NCBI GenBank assembly: GCA_009731375.1
Contig: BJOX01000350.1
Location: 436,668-465,167, forward strand
Reading direction: 5' to 3'
DNA length: 28,500 nt
Source of the DNA: Paulinella micropora
Taxonomy: Eukaryota > Cercozoa > Imbricatea > Euglyphida
The notes below the pieces were generated by a model. It ran no database searches. It was not told the origin of the DNA and was given only the letters and a program-made list of their open reading frames with translations. Position numbers and translations under genes: made by a program. This document shows, piece by piece, positions 17,780 through 27,188 of the stretch. Positions within the stretch are counted from its first letter, which is position 1. Every line of letters starts with the position of its first letter.

Positions 17780-18872
17780 CTAGAGAAAATCGATCACGTA
17801 ACAGCTAGCCAACAGCTTGCGCACCATCACGGCGCCCGCCGGGTCCGACATGGCCAGAAAGTCGTGGTCGAACTCCTCGGGCGTGGGCTCCCTGTCGACG
17901 TTAGCTAGCAGGTGCGCGTACTCGGGCTGGCCGCAAATGTAGACATTGAAGTAAACCCACCAGAGCGAAGTCTCGCAACTCTCGTTGCGCAGCAGCTCGT
18001 ACGCAGCGGCCCACCCCGCTAGCGCGGGCCCGGGTGCGACGCCGGCCGCCTTGAAACGCCGGTAGAACCGTTCGGCGAGGCCGTCGTCGAAGCGGCCCCG
18101 CGATTGCGGGTAGCGGTCATGAAAGTTCAAGATGTTGAGCGCGGCCGCGATCGGGGGCACGTGCGCGTCGCAGCCCAGGCCGAACAGGTAGTAGTGCAGG
18201 CTGAACGCGGGCACTGGCGCGCCCCCGCCCTGGCACTCGCGGTAGATGGTCTCCAGCGCGCACCTCACCGCACCTACTGTAGCAGCGACGGGAGCAATCA
18301 GCGCGCCGCCGCAGTTCAGCACCACCACCCTGGCCACGGGCCGGCAGCGCACGACACAGTCCCGCAGCACTTGGCGCATGAACCGGAACTCAGCGGATGA
18401 CGCACGGGTAGCGCTCGCAAACACCAGCAGCTCTGTGTCCGGGTAGTGCGACAACGCCTCGGACTCTGCAAAGAGCATGTGGCTGACAAAGGCCGCACTG
18501 TCCAGAGCCTCGGACGCACTAAGGCCCCGGGGCAGCAGCGCTCTCAAGTTCGTGCTGAGCTCGGCCAGCAGCTCGGCGCGGCTGTGGGGCCTCACGCGCA
18601 CGAGGCCCGATTGCAGGCGTTCGAGCAGAAAGTCCAGGGCCCGTTCGGCCGCCTTGGCGTCTAAGCCCCGCCGTACAGCTGACGATGCAGTGAGCGCGGC
18701 CTGGTACTGAGACACTGTGTCTCCCGCCGCGAGCACGACGCGACAACCGCGCAGNNNNNNNNNNCCCGTGCACCTGCGCGGTCAGCGTGAGGCACAGAGC
18801 GACGTCGCGAGAATGTGCCGCGACGACCACCATAGTAGAGGCGGGACATTCGCGAGACGGCAGGTGGCCCAT
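17780..18872 (-). CDS. Unrecognised protein interrupted by an assembly gap
   Basis: The main open part runs from the gap at 18755 down to a stop at 17780-17782, about 320 residues. Beyond the gap the likely N-terminus starts at ATG 18872 (MGHLPSRECPAST) or at the in-frame ATG 18833 (MVVVAAHSRDVALCL). Both fit a beta-alpha-beta opening that continues after the gap as RGCRVVLAAGDTVSQY. The middle alternates hydrophobic strands and helices (TELLVFASATRASSAEFRFM, ARVVVLNCGGALIAPV), which suggests an alpha/beta fold. The C-terminal third is helical and aromatic (LWWVYFNVYICGQPEY). No catalytic motif was recognised. The exact frame across the Ns cannot be read. Confidence 0.7.
18755..18764. other. 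Assembly gap (10 N) flanked by an inverted repeat
   Basis: Unlike the other two gaps, the flanks do not overlap. ACCGCGCAG ends at the gap on the left, and its exact reverse complement CTGCGCGGT lies about 8 bases to the right. A GC-rich hairpin at this point may explain the assembly break. Confidence 0.7.
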
Positions 18873-19106
18873 CAGAAAAAAGCTAACACCAGAATTTTTA
18901 GAATGGTTTGGGTAACACCAAAAAAAAATATAGATATATAAAAAAAAGAAGAAGACCGCAAGGAAGGGGAAAAGAGCGAAAACCAACAAGAAAATGGGAG
19001 CGCGGCCAGATCTGTAAAAAACAACAAACAAAAAAAGGCTGGCGCGGAAGGGTGTGGGGGGCGGGGAGGGGGGGGCCAGGAGGCTTTCAGAGCTACGCAC
19101 ACAGAA

Positions 19107-20332
19107 ATGAAATTCAGTCTCGTTTTGAAATGTTTAGTGTGTAAAAAAAAGGTAAGAGAAACCCCCCCTCCCCAAAGTACATGTCTTCTTCGCCTTGCCC
19201 ACGTTGCTTCCGGGGCCGGCCCCGCCGCCCCGTGGCCGAGCTGCTTGTGCGAGGCGAAGAAAAGCACAGCGCTTTTGTCGCACAGGTAGCCGTGCGGGAG
19301 ATCGTGTTCTGGGCAGTGTTTTTGGAGTCGATCCGCTCCTGCCCAGAGCTGCAGACGATTTATCGGGCTAGCAACGAACTGGCGTTTTGAACAGTGCCAG
19401 GCCGGAAGACAGAGACATTGCCAACCAGGCAGCACAGGAACACGCGGTGCTCCGAGCCGGGCCCTGCTACACACCGCTTGCCTGGCTGCGCTTCGGGGCC
19501 TGGCAACGCGCGCAAAAGACCTTTGAGCACAGGGTGCCTCCTCTGGCCTGCAATTATACGCAGCTCGAGTGGCTCGAGCCCAGCGCGGAGCCAGTCTCCC
19601 CGGAAGTCTGGGAAATTCTCTACAAACAATACGTGCAAGCAGGATACGAGCGCGCTGGCCGGATGACGGAGCAAGAAAGAAAAGCGGCCATCACGCACCC
19701 ACGCCCCACTGCCAACGTAAACAATCTGCTAAAGGAAATGTACGGAGTGCTAGCTGAAATAGCAGAGCATCCGGAACGCTGGCTCCGCTTGGAAAAGGAG
19801 TTTTGCCCGGGCGGCCGAGACAACGGGCTCCTACAGCTGCATTGTGAGGACAGCAGATTTCTCCTGAAGAAGAGCGAAGTGTGGTACGTGGAGAATTTGG
19901 GGCACGTCCACGTCAGCGAGGCGTCCACTCGGCACCCACGACTGGAAACTGGGGACCGTGTTCTACTGGCCCGTGAATGCGCAAGAGCACAGAGGGCAGC
20001 TGGCGGGCGCCCGGGAGCTCTGGGTCGGTGGCATCCGGCGGCATGTCTTGCCCATGGCGCAAGGACATGCCGCCGAGGCGGGCGGGGTGGTCTCTACGCT
20101 CTTTGAGGACCTCTGGGCGGCGTACGCTCCCTCCCGCCTCGAAAAAATAGTCATTGCTCTGCCCCTTTACCCGAGAGCCAGGAAAGTGCTGGACGAGACA
20201 TTTTCCTTGTTCGACCAGCAAACGATCTACACGCCCCGCGGCTACTTGGCGGCGGAAGAGCAAGTGCGGGCCAGGCTGCAGCCCCGCTTGCACCGGCTGG
20301 GAGTCCCAGTGCCAAAGATAGTAAAACAATAG
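19107..20332 (+). CDS. Zinc-ribbon-like protein, frame-broken, unrecognised
   Basis: Coding potential runs through three or four frame segments. A short first part at ATG 19107 ends LKCLVCKKK at 19151, immediately before GTAAGAG. A second part (ATG 19181) begins SSSPCPRCF. Removing 19152-19177 (26 bases, GT...AG) would place the two CxxC pairs 11 residues apart, as in a zinc ribbon. The third part opens at about 19372 after a T4 run; one missing T explains the change. It holds most of the protein (AWLRFGAWQRAQKTF..., LLKEMYGVLAEIAEHPERWLRL). The fourth starts near 19955 (VFYWPVNAQEHRGQL) and ends in a basic tail at 20332. If ATG 19181 is the true start, the upstream CxxC is not used. No family was recognised. 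A perfect hairpin follows the stop by 5 bases. Confidence 0.55.
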
Positions 20333-20337
20333 ACCTC

Positions 20338-20383
20338 CGCCGACGGTCGCAGTGCCATTACTTAGGCACTGCGACCGTCGGCG
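20338..20383. terminator. Perfect 19-bp hairpin directly after a stop codon
   Basis: Left arm 20338-20356 (CGCCGACGGTCGCAGTGCC), 8-base loop ATTACTTA, right arm 20365-20383, fully complementary. It lies 5 bases past the stop at 20330-20332. Transcript 3' ends at palindromes are described for mimivirus-type and some other giant viruses. That this hairpin acts so is inference. Confidence 0.75.
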
Positions 20384-20389
20384 AAAATA

Positions 20390-20883
20390 GTGCCGGAGCT
20401 GCTGCTGCGCTTGCTCGAAGGGGAGAGGGGCGCGCGGTTTTGGGGGCTAAGTACAAGAGAGGGAGGGGTAGAGCAGCTCCCGTCTTCTTTATTTTTTTGT
20501 GTCTTTTCTCGTGTCTTCCAAAGAAAACTCCCTCCTCTCTTTCTTTACAGTCTAGTGCTGACCGGCACGGCAGCGAATTTGAAAGCGACTAGGCTCAGTC
20601 ACCTAGAAATTAAGCGGATCGATCTCCTGCTGAGGCAAGACATCAAGCAAGAGCCGACCAAACCGCTGTTCCGGCAGTGCAACGTCGCCAACATCTTGGA
20701 CAACAGCTTGCGGTATTTTATTTTGAAGCTGAAGGGGTGCAACGAATCGCCGCGGCAGCGCAATGTCACTGGCTGTCCTGTGCCGGCTGCATCAAAACCA
20801 CTGTCGCCTTACTTCAAAATAAGCACCAGCTGTCGGTGAGGGCAAGCAGCCTAGGTAGCGCCTGTGCGGCAACAGGAAGCTAA
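20390..20883 (+). CDS. Possible short gene or exon, unrecognised
   Basis: An open frame of 149 codons has no ATG at its start. The first half looks non-coding. From about 20550, after a pyrimidine tract ending in TTTACAG (a good 3' splice-site match at 20543-20549), the sequence becomes protein-like (SHLEIKRIDLLLRQDIKQE, FRQCNVANILDNSLRYFI). Near 20720 another frame becomes better (QCHWLSCAGCIKTTVALL), suggesting one more frame break, and it ends at 20883 next to AATAAA (20884-20890). A spliced or decayed gene is likely; the function is unknown. Confidence 0.35.
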
Positions 20884-21049
20884 AATAAAAACACCACCCG
20901 CAGTTTTTTTAGCAAAAAAGGACGTGTAGCTCAAAGCTAGAATCTCGCTACCTCACAATCCCCGTACAAACAGTGCCATGGCCGCAAAACACGGATCTTC
21001 TCTCCACAGTTTTTAGTAAAACAAACGTTTCAGCAAAATTTAGCTTGCG

Positions 21050-22256
21050 CTAACGCAAAGGGGGGACGTGAACGCCGGTCGGGCCGCGGATCGCTGGCAA
21101 CAGCCGGCACTCGTGCTTGTGGATCGGCCAGTCGCTTCGCTGGTGCTCAACTCCACAATAGACCTTCACGAGGCAGCGCGCGCACTTGTGCCCCGTGCCA
21201 GCACACCCCGCGTGTCCACACACCGCAAGACACGCTTCGCTCTCCAGCCCCTGAGCATGCAGGCGGTACTCCGCAAATTTGGGTTTCTTAATCTGCACGC
21301 TGCAGCAGCCACTCTCCGAGTCCCAGCGGCTCTGCTTGCTCCGAATGGGTATGTCCATCGGCGGCAGAAACTGTATCGTCTGCGTATACAGCACCGCGTT
21401 GTCGCCCGCATAGTCCGCGCCCGGCGGCCCTTGGACACCGAGCCACAACACGACAGCACTCCCTGGTTTGTAGGAACGCACCGCGCGCAGCACCTGTGGG
21501 TACTCCATCAGCTCCAGCATCGTCTGCGTATACAGCACCGCGTTGTCGGCCGGGCACGTCGAGACCGGGCCCGCCCCGCGGAGCGCACACCGCCGTTGCA
21601 CAAACCACGCGCCGCGCATTCGCTGGTCCAACCAGGCCCGACGAGACAGCTGGAAAAGAAACGCCACGAGCGAACGGTGCCCTAGCAGGTGCCGGGCCCA
21701 GCAGCACAGCTGGTGACGAGCCAACGGGGCCCAACTAGCTTCGCCCGGCCGCGCTGGCAACAGTCGCGGTTTGCGCACGCAGGCCGCGCACCCGGGCTCC
21801 GTCACTACGGCGGCCACCCCGGGCCGCGCCAGCGTGAGCCTGCACACCCCCGGCACAACAGCTGCCACAGCCTTCTCCGCTACCCCTTGGCACACCAGCG
21901 CTTGGCCGACGGGGGGCACCCGCTCTAGCGCATCTGACGCCAGCAGCGCAATACAGAACTGGCCCTGGCCTGGGTCGACTAGCGCAGCCCGCCGCGGCAC
22001 GTCGTCGTCTCCGCTCGCACGAAACACCTCGGTCAGCTTCGTTAGCCCCAGAAATAACAGCTGCTGCTGCGACTGTTGCCCCTGAACGTGCCGCAACAGT
22101 CCACGCTCCGCGCTCGCGCGACTCTTGCCAGCGCCGGCGCGAGACTGTTGCCAGCGCGTCCACGAACTCGGGGTGCGAGTTCAGCTGTTGTATCATACCG
22201 TCCAGCAATTCATTTTGTTGCTGCTTTAGGCCCGCCTGCGACACTGGCTTGCTCAT
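21050..22256 (-). CDS. MYND zinc-finger protein, one frame break
   Basis: The start is ATG 22256 (MSKPVSQAGLKQQQNELLDG...). The frame changes near 22090-22130, where the protein resumes as LRHVQGQQSQQQLLFLGLTK, and ends at 21050. The C-terminal about 45 residues form a MYND finger: CGHAGC, CARCLVKVYC, GVEH, DWPIHKHEC. This gives paired Cys/His ligands with His replacing one usual Cys and the DW-xxHK-xxC ending intact. MYND domains bind proline-rich partners and are found in chromatin regulators; SET or other catalytic motifs are not visible here. The middle holds a repeated peptide DNAVLYTQT (see the repeat). The break may be an indel or a 64-base intron; neither is proven. It is divergent from the primase-helicase gene. 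Confidence 0.75.
21375..21548. repeat. Exact 30-base direct repeat inside the MYND gene
   Basis: The 30-mer beginning ATCGTCTGCGTATACAGCAC occurs at 21375-21404 and 21519-21548, 144 bases (48 codons) apart and in frame. On the minus strand both copies encode DNAVLYTQT. The sequence between them is not repeated, so only a short segment was copied or conserved. Confidence 0.9.
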
Positions 22257-22706
22257 CTCGCTGTGCTTTGGTAACAACAAAAAAGTCCGACGAATGTGCA
22301 GGCCCTCTGGCTTTCTTTTCGGAGAGCCAGCTTTTTTTGAGAAAGGGCAGCAGCAAAGGCCCTCTGCACATCCCCCCCCCCCCCTTGCCCCTGACGCTGA
22401 CTATGTGTGTATACGGTAGGGAAAGGCGCCCCTTTCCCCCTCCCCTCGGACCTACTACTCCATGTTTTTTCCCCCGACTCCCCTCCCTCCCCTCCTCCTC
22501 CCGCACACCTACTTTCCCCCCCCCTCCCCGATTCCCCCTCTCCTTTGCCCGCCTTCTCATTTGGGGACTAGCCCCGCTTCGATTTTATCTTTTAATAGTA
22601 GACATTAAAGCGGTGGTGCTGCACACGCCGCGGCAAGACCCGAAAACACGCAGCAGAAGGGTGTCGGCGAGCGCCAGAGCACAGTGCAGCCTAAGCTCAC
22701 CAGATC
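22257..22706. promoter_or_regulatory. Divergent intergenic region with poly-C tracts
   Basis: 450 bases between the MYND start (minus) and the primase-helicase start (plus). It contains T7 (22332-22338), C13 (22372-22384), several C4-C9 runs and long CT-rich stretches to about 22560. It then changes to ordinary sequence with TTTTAATAG near 22590-22600. It should carry both promoters; no specific motif is proven. Confidence 0.5.
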
Positions 22707-25700
22707 ATGCTCCCCGCACCCAAACGCGCTTGTCTGAACAACAGAGAGGCGCGAGCGCGCCACCCGGCAGAAGTGGGGTTACGGAAAGCACTGGACTCAC
22801 CACAGCCCAAAAAGATAAAGCTGGACCTGGCAGATCGTTGCCGTATTCTTTTCGAGTCAGGCGGCGAAGGCAGTGCGCCGCAGGAGGCCAGCTGGGCAGA
22901 AGGAGAGCGGCAAGGGCACACTTTCTTCTACAAGTTGCTGAAGGGGCCCGGGGAGCGCCATTTGTTCGGCTCCGAGGCCTCGGCCCAAGATTTCTACCAC
23001 CTTGTCTACACGCAGCTCTTCCCCGAGGAACGAACAGTCTTTGTCTTACTTCGTGGCCCAGTCTGTCTATTTTTCGATATCGAGTGGTACTCTCAGTCTG
23101 GCCCCGACCCAGACGCCAACGCCAGGCTCGAGGCCTTGCGGGAGGCGATCCTGCTAGCCGCCGGCCAGAGCGGGGCGAGAGTCGACTGGATGCTGTGCAT
23201 CCACGACTTTAGTCGAAGGGTCGAGGGGGGCTGGTTTAAAAACTCGTTCCATGTTTCCATGCCTCACCTCTGGTTTGCCAACATTCAAGACGCCGGCACG
23301 TTTGTCCTGAAAAAATACTCCCGGGCTCTCCCAGCCCCTCCGAGCCAGCAGGAAAAACTCGGCTGCTGCCCGCACACAGGCTGTAGCTGTAAGGGGCTGG
23401 CCGCCAACTGGGTCGACCCACCCCCCGCGCTCGTGCGCAGCCTGGCTGCCATCATAATTCCCAAAATTACTCTGTTGCTCCGTGTGCACGGGGATCTCTC
23501 CAGCAAGGTCACCTTCCACCACTCCACGGACAGCACAGGCCAAACTCGCTGCTCGTTCCTGGCCACACCAACGCGCGGCAAGCGCAGGCTCTGTCTGACA
23601 GCTGAGGCCAGGAGAAGAGCCCGCAATCATGAGCATCAGCACGGGGAGGGACACGCCCCTGCCGCCACCTCGGCGGCAGCGGTTCTAACCGCAAACAGCG
23701 AGCCTATTTTTCACGATCATAACCGCTGCCAAATTTTTGTCGGCGCGGCCGGCGCCCTTTACTACCACTGCCTCGCGGGATCCTGTCAGACAGACCAGCA
23801 GCAGCGCAGGACGGTGTACCTTGGCAACCTGTTGACCCCTGCACAGCCCGCTGCCGAGCGCCGCGGGGCTCCGGGAGAAGACTGTGACAGGGCCAGAGAG
23901 CTCACAGGTGAGGAGTTAGAGGAGATAGAAAGCAAGCTCCTGCCGCACCTGCGTTCGCGCCTGTACACGCGTATCCAACAACATCTGCGCGAGCAACGGT
24001 GGCCTGCCAAGTGCTGGCAGGCGCTGGAACACACACAGATTTCAAACACAAGAACAACGCGCGGAAGAGGAGGAGACGCGCCCCCCTGCTCTGGCTCCGA
24101 ATCCGCCAGCACAGACGAAGAAGAAGAAGAAGAAGAAGAAGAAGAAGAAGAAGAAGCGGAAGCAGCCTCGGAGTCGAAATCTAAGGGACCTGCTGCACTC
24201 GGGGGCCGCTGCAAACCCGCTCCCGCCAGACCACAGCAACACCTGCACCGCCATGATGAATTTACCGTGCCTTGCGCGACCTGCCGTAAACACACCTTGC
24301 GCATTGTGGTCGACCAAGCATCCCGTGCGTGGATCGATGCGTGCTCCAGGTGCAACAAAATGGCGGCACGCCGCCGCCGCGTCACAGGAGAGCGCAAAAC
24401 CTCGCGTCCTAGCAGAGCAACCAGGCGCAGACGTCTGGCCCTAAGCTCGAGCACAGACTCGGACGAGGGCTCAGAGTCCGAGTCCTCGGACTCGGGGGTG
24501 CAGCCCGCTGCTGCGAGTGCTCCTCTGGCCTCTTCCTCCGCCCCGCACGCCAGGCTTTACGCACACAACCAGACACCTCATTTTTTACTGCTGCTTGACG
24601 TTCACAACGGTCGTTCCCCCGGAGCCGACTTCCAACTCGACGACCCCGACAGACCAGGGGGGAGTCTCCAAATACAAAAGTACAACAAACGCTACTGTGC
24701 GCACCCCGAACTCGGTGAGCACATGCGCGCAGTGTGCATCGGGAGCGGTTTGGGGACGGGTAAGACTCGGATGTACACCGACCTCTCACGGGTGGCTGCA
24801 GGCCACCCTGCAGAGCTTGCTGCAGCGCTGCAGCAAGCTCTCCGCTCACTGATCGCGAAGCGCAGGCAGGATAGAGGTGTGGCCGCCGAAGCACCCATTC
24901 GTATCGTGGTGATTGGCCCGCGCCGGACCTTTGACCATCAAGTCTACCGGCGCCTGCGAAACGAGCTAGCCGCCTGCGGTATTACCTTTGAAATCTACAC
25001 AGACGTCGAAGCCAGAAAACGCAAGCGACCCACGCGAGCGGGCGAGCCAGCCATAGATCCTGACTGTGTAGTCTACCAGTACGAATCGATCCACAAACTG
25101 GCCGACGCCCAGCCATTTGACCTCGTGATCCTAGACGAGGTCGAGAGCACGCTGAGCTGCGTGACTTCAGGGTTAATGGACTCAGCAACAGCACAGATGA
25201 ACACCATCGTCTTTCAGCGCGTAATTAAGGAAGCAGGACTTGTGCTAGCTCTGGACGCTTTCCTGACCGCGAGGACGCGGGAAGTTCTCGCGGCCATCCT
25301 GCGGTCCCCGCTCACAACTGAGGAAGCCCTGCGCGGGGCCTGCCAAGACATGTCGGCTGCCTCTGACGCGGAGATAGCGGCGGCCTTGCCTGTGTGCGTG
25401 AACGAACACTCCGAGCACAGTTCGTACAAGGCGTTCATTCATCGCAACGCCAAGAGCATCAACCGCGCACTCGACCTCCTCCTACGGGAAAAGGAGCAAG
25501 GGCAGCCCGACGAACACCGCCCGGGAGCAAGCTACCGCCGTAGACGCGTCATGATTGCGGTGGGTACCCAGAGACGCGGCGTCTTGCTCAAACAAGAGCT
25601 GGAGCAGAAATTTCCCAACATCCGCGTCCTTTTGTACCACCGCGGCTCCGAGCGGGCGGACGACTTCTTGTGCAGCCCGGAGCAGCTCTCCGCCGAGTGG

Positions 25701-27188
25701 GGGAAGATTGACGTGTTGATCTTTACCTCCATTCTCACCGTAGGTCTAGACTTTGCTCGCGAATACTTTGACGCGGCCTTCTGTTATTTGGATAACCAGC
25801 AGATCTGCGTGAGAGAATATATGCAGATGCTAGGGCGGGCCAGGTCTCTGCGCAAGAAGGAATGGCACCTCTGGGTCTCCCAGCCGGTCACGCCCGGCGG
25901 AAGGCGATACGCGCCTCTCTCGCTCCAGTCCATCCAGGATTTTCAAAACTCTTCGCAGGAATGGACACTTGCTTGCCAACGCGCGCACCAAGTCGACGTG
26001 GGGTGCGCGGGTGTGCAACGTGTGCCAGGCCCAGACGGAACCATGCGTTGGCAGCCAGCTATTTTTTGGGTAGCACTTCTGGCTGCTTACAACACGCTTG
26101 AGAAAAGCCTCTCTAAGCACAGCGCTCTTTCCGAGTTGCGCCGTTTCCTGGCCCTTTTAAAAACAGACAGTCTGGATGTAGACTGGTCGAAGGTCCCCCT
26201 GCCAAGACACAAGCCAGACTTCAGCCGCCCGGGCGACCCACCCGTCCCCGACCAACAAGAACACCTAAAGTTGGAACGTCTGGCGCTGCGCACCGAGCGC
26301 AAGCTGGTAAAAGAGGCGCGCACGCGCCTCTGCTCTCTCGTCACGGTACAGCGCGACTGTCCACCTCCTCTCTCCGTACAAGCGGAGGAGGAGGCGGCAA
26401 TCACCGCTCTTGACGACGCTCGCGCGGACGAAATGCAACGGGCTGCAGAAAAGAGAGAGCGCGCCAGACAAGAGGCGGAGAGCTACACGGAGTGGCTGCG
26501 GGGACAGCCTGCTAACGTGCAAGCGCAAGCGCGCAAGGAAGAGGCGCGGGTGAGAGCCCACGCCGCCGCATATCCAACCTTGCCATGCGACCCCAAAACC
26601 GTTGCACTGGCCTCCTCGGCTAACTTCGAGCGCAGAATCCTCCTGGCGAAGCTTGCGCGCAATTTCACACACACGCAAGTAGGTGACCTCGAATGCGGGG
26701 GAGCAGGCAAGACCTACGTTGCTTTGTTGGATCAGCACAAGATCAAGCTACCTATGATGCGTGCGACGCATGAGTTGCTGGGAGTGCTGAATCTAAATCT
26801 TGCCCTCTCCTCCGCGCCCGAGGAGAACGTGCTGGACTCGCGCACACTGAACCTGCCAGCCATCACGCGCGTGCTGCGCGAGCTGTATAATACAGTGGAT
26901 TGTGTGCGCGAGCACTGGCAACTACAGCGGCAGACTGCAGAAATCATAAATGGTTCACAGGGAGTGCTGAACACAAAACAAGCTTTAGGTGCTTTGGGCA
27001 CCGTCCTCCGCGTGCTTCTACCTGTCAAGCTCCAGCTCATCAAAAACTCGCAACGAGCAGACGGTAAATTTAGAACTAATGATAAAGTCGACTACTCTTG
27101 CTACGCGCTTTTACCCGAGGAGTTTGCAGGGCAGAATGCATACCATATTGCCGATAACTGCACACTGCTACCGACGCCACCAAGGTAG
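22707..27188 (+). CDS. Primase-like (AEP) and UL9-type SF2 helicase fusion, replication initiator
   Basis: ATG 22707, 1493 residues, uninterrupted. N-terminal part: LFFDIEW (about 121-127) matches the AEP primase metal-binding hDhE motif, NSFHVSM (179-185) matches the sxH motif, and a possible third acidic site lies near D275. A Cys/His cluster (C341, H354, C355, C360) resembles the herpes-type primase zinc knuckle. A poly-Glu linker (470-484) follows, then CATC...CSRC (524-550), a zinc-ribbon candidate. Helicase: Walker A GSGLGTGKT (680-688), Ia-like VVIGPRRTF, Walker B ILDEVES (809-815), and motif V-VI TVGLDF...EYMQMLGRAR. These match the herpesvirus UL9/origin-binding family. About 1270-1380 is Glu/Arg-rich coiled coil. 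It probably unwinds the origin and makes primers; fusions of this kind are known in some large DNA viruses (from memory). The GAA tract at 24117-24155 encodes the linker. Confidence 0.87.
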   Translation: MLPAPKRACLNNREARARHPAEVGLRKALDSPQPKKIKLDLADRCRILFESGGEGSAPQEASWAEGERQGHTFFYKLLKGPGERHLFGSEASAQDFYHLVYTQLFPEERTVFVLLRGPVCLFFDIEWYSQSGPDPDANARLEALREAILLAAGQSGARVDWMLCIHDFSRRVEGGWFKNSFHVSMPHLWFANIQDAGTFVLKKYSRALPAPPSQQEKLGCCPHTGCSCKGLAANWVDPPPALVRSLAAIIIPKITLLLRVHGDLSSKVTFHHSTDSTGQTRCSFLATPTRGKRRLCLTAEARRRARNHEHQHGEGHAPAATSAAAVLTANSEPIFHDHNRCQIFVGAAGALYYHCLAGSCQTDQQQRRTVYLGNLLTPAQPAAERRGAPGEDCDRARELTGEELEEIESKLLPHLRSRLYTRIQQHLREQRWPAKCWQALEHTQISNTRTTRGRGGDAPPCSGSESASTDEEEEEEEEEEEEEAEAASESKSKGPAALGGRCKPAPARPQQHLHRHDEFTVPCATCRKHTLRIVVDQASRAWIDACSRCNKMAARRRRVTGERKTSRPSRATRRRRLALSSSTDSDEGSESESSDSGVQPAAASAPLASSSAPHARLYAHNQTPHFLLLLDVHNGRSPGADFQLDDPDRPGGSLQIQKYNKRYCAHPELGEHMRAVCIGSGLGTGKTRMYTDLSRVAAGHPAELAAALQQALRSLIAKRRQDRGVAAEAPIRIVVIGPRRTFDHQVYRRLRNELAACGITFEIYTDVEARKRKRPTRAGEPAIDPDCVVYQYESIHKLADAQPFDLVILDEVESTLSCVTSGLMDSATAQMNTIVFQRVIKEAGLVLALDAFLTARTREVLAAILRSPLTTEEALRGACQDMSAASDAEIAAALPVCVNEHSEHSSYKAFIHRNAKSINRALDLLLREKEQGQPDEHRPGASYRRRRVMIAVGTQRRGVLLKQELEQKFPNIRVLLYHRGSERADDFLCSPEQLSAEWGKIDVLIFTSILTVGLDFAREYFDAAFCYLDNQQICVREYMQMLGRARSLRKKEWHLWVSQPVTPGGRRYAPLSLQSIQDFQNSSQEWTLACQRAHQVDVGCAGVQRVPGPDGTMRWQPAIFWVALLAAYNTLEKSLSKHSALSELRRFLALLKTDSLDVDWSKVPLPRHKPDFSRPGDPPVPDQQEHLKLERLALRTERKLVKEARTRLCSLVTVQRDCPPPLSVQAEEEAAITALDDARADEMQRAAEKRERARQEAESYTEWLRGQPANVQAQARKEEARVRAHAAAYPTLPCDPKTVALASSANFERRILLAKLARNFTHTQVGDLECGGAGKTYVALLDQHKIKLPMMRATHELLGVLNLNLALSSAPEENVLDSRTLNLPAITRVLRELYNTVDCVREHWQLQRQTAEIINGSQGVLNTKQALGALGTVLRVLLPVKLQLIKNSQRADGKFRTNDKVDYSCYALLPEEFAGQNAYHIADNCTLLPTPPR

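Noticed and set aside
20920-20985. tRNA-like start (GGACGTGTAGCTCAAAGC)
   Set aside because: It resembles an acceptor and D-arm, but no T-arm with GGTTCGAATCC-type sequence or 3' acceptor complement follows.
22076-23212. 378-codon plus-strand frame across the divergent promoter
   Set aside because: It runs through poly-C, overlaps the MYND gene antisense and the primase start in another frame, and has promoter-type composition.
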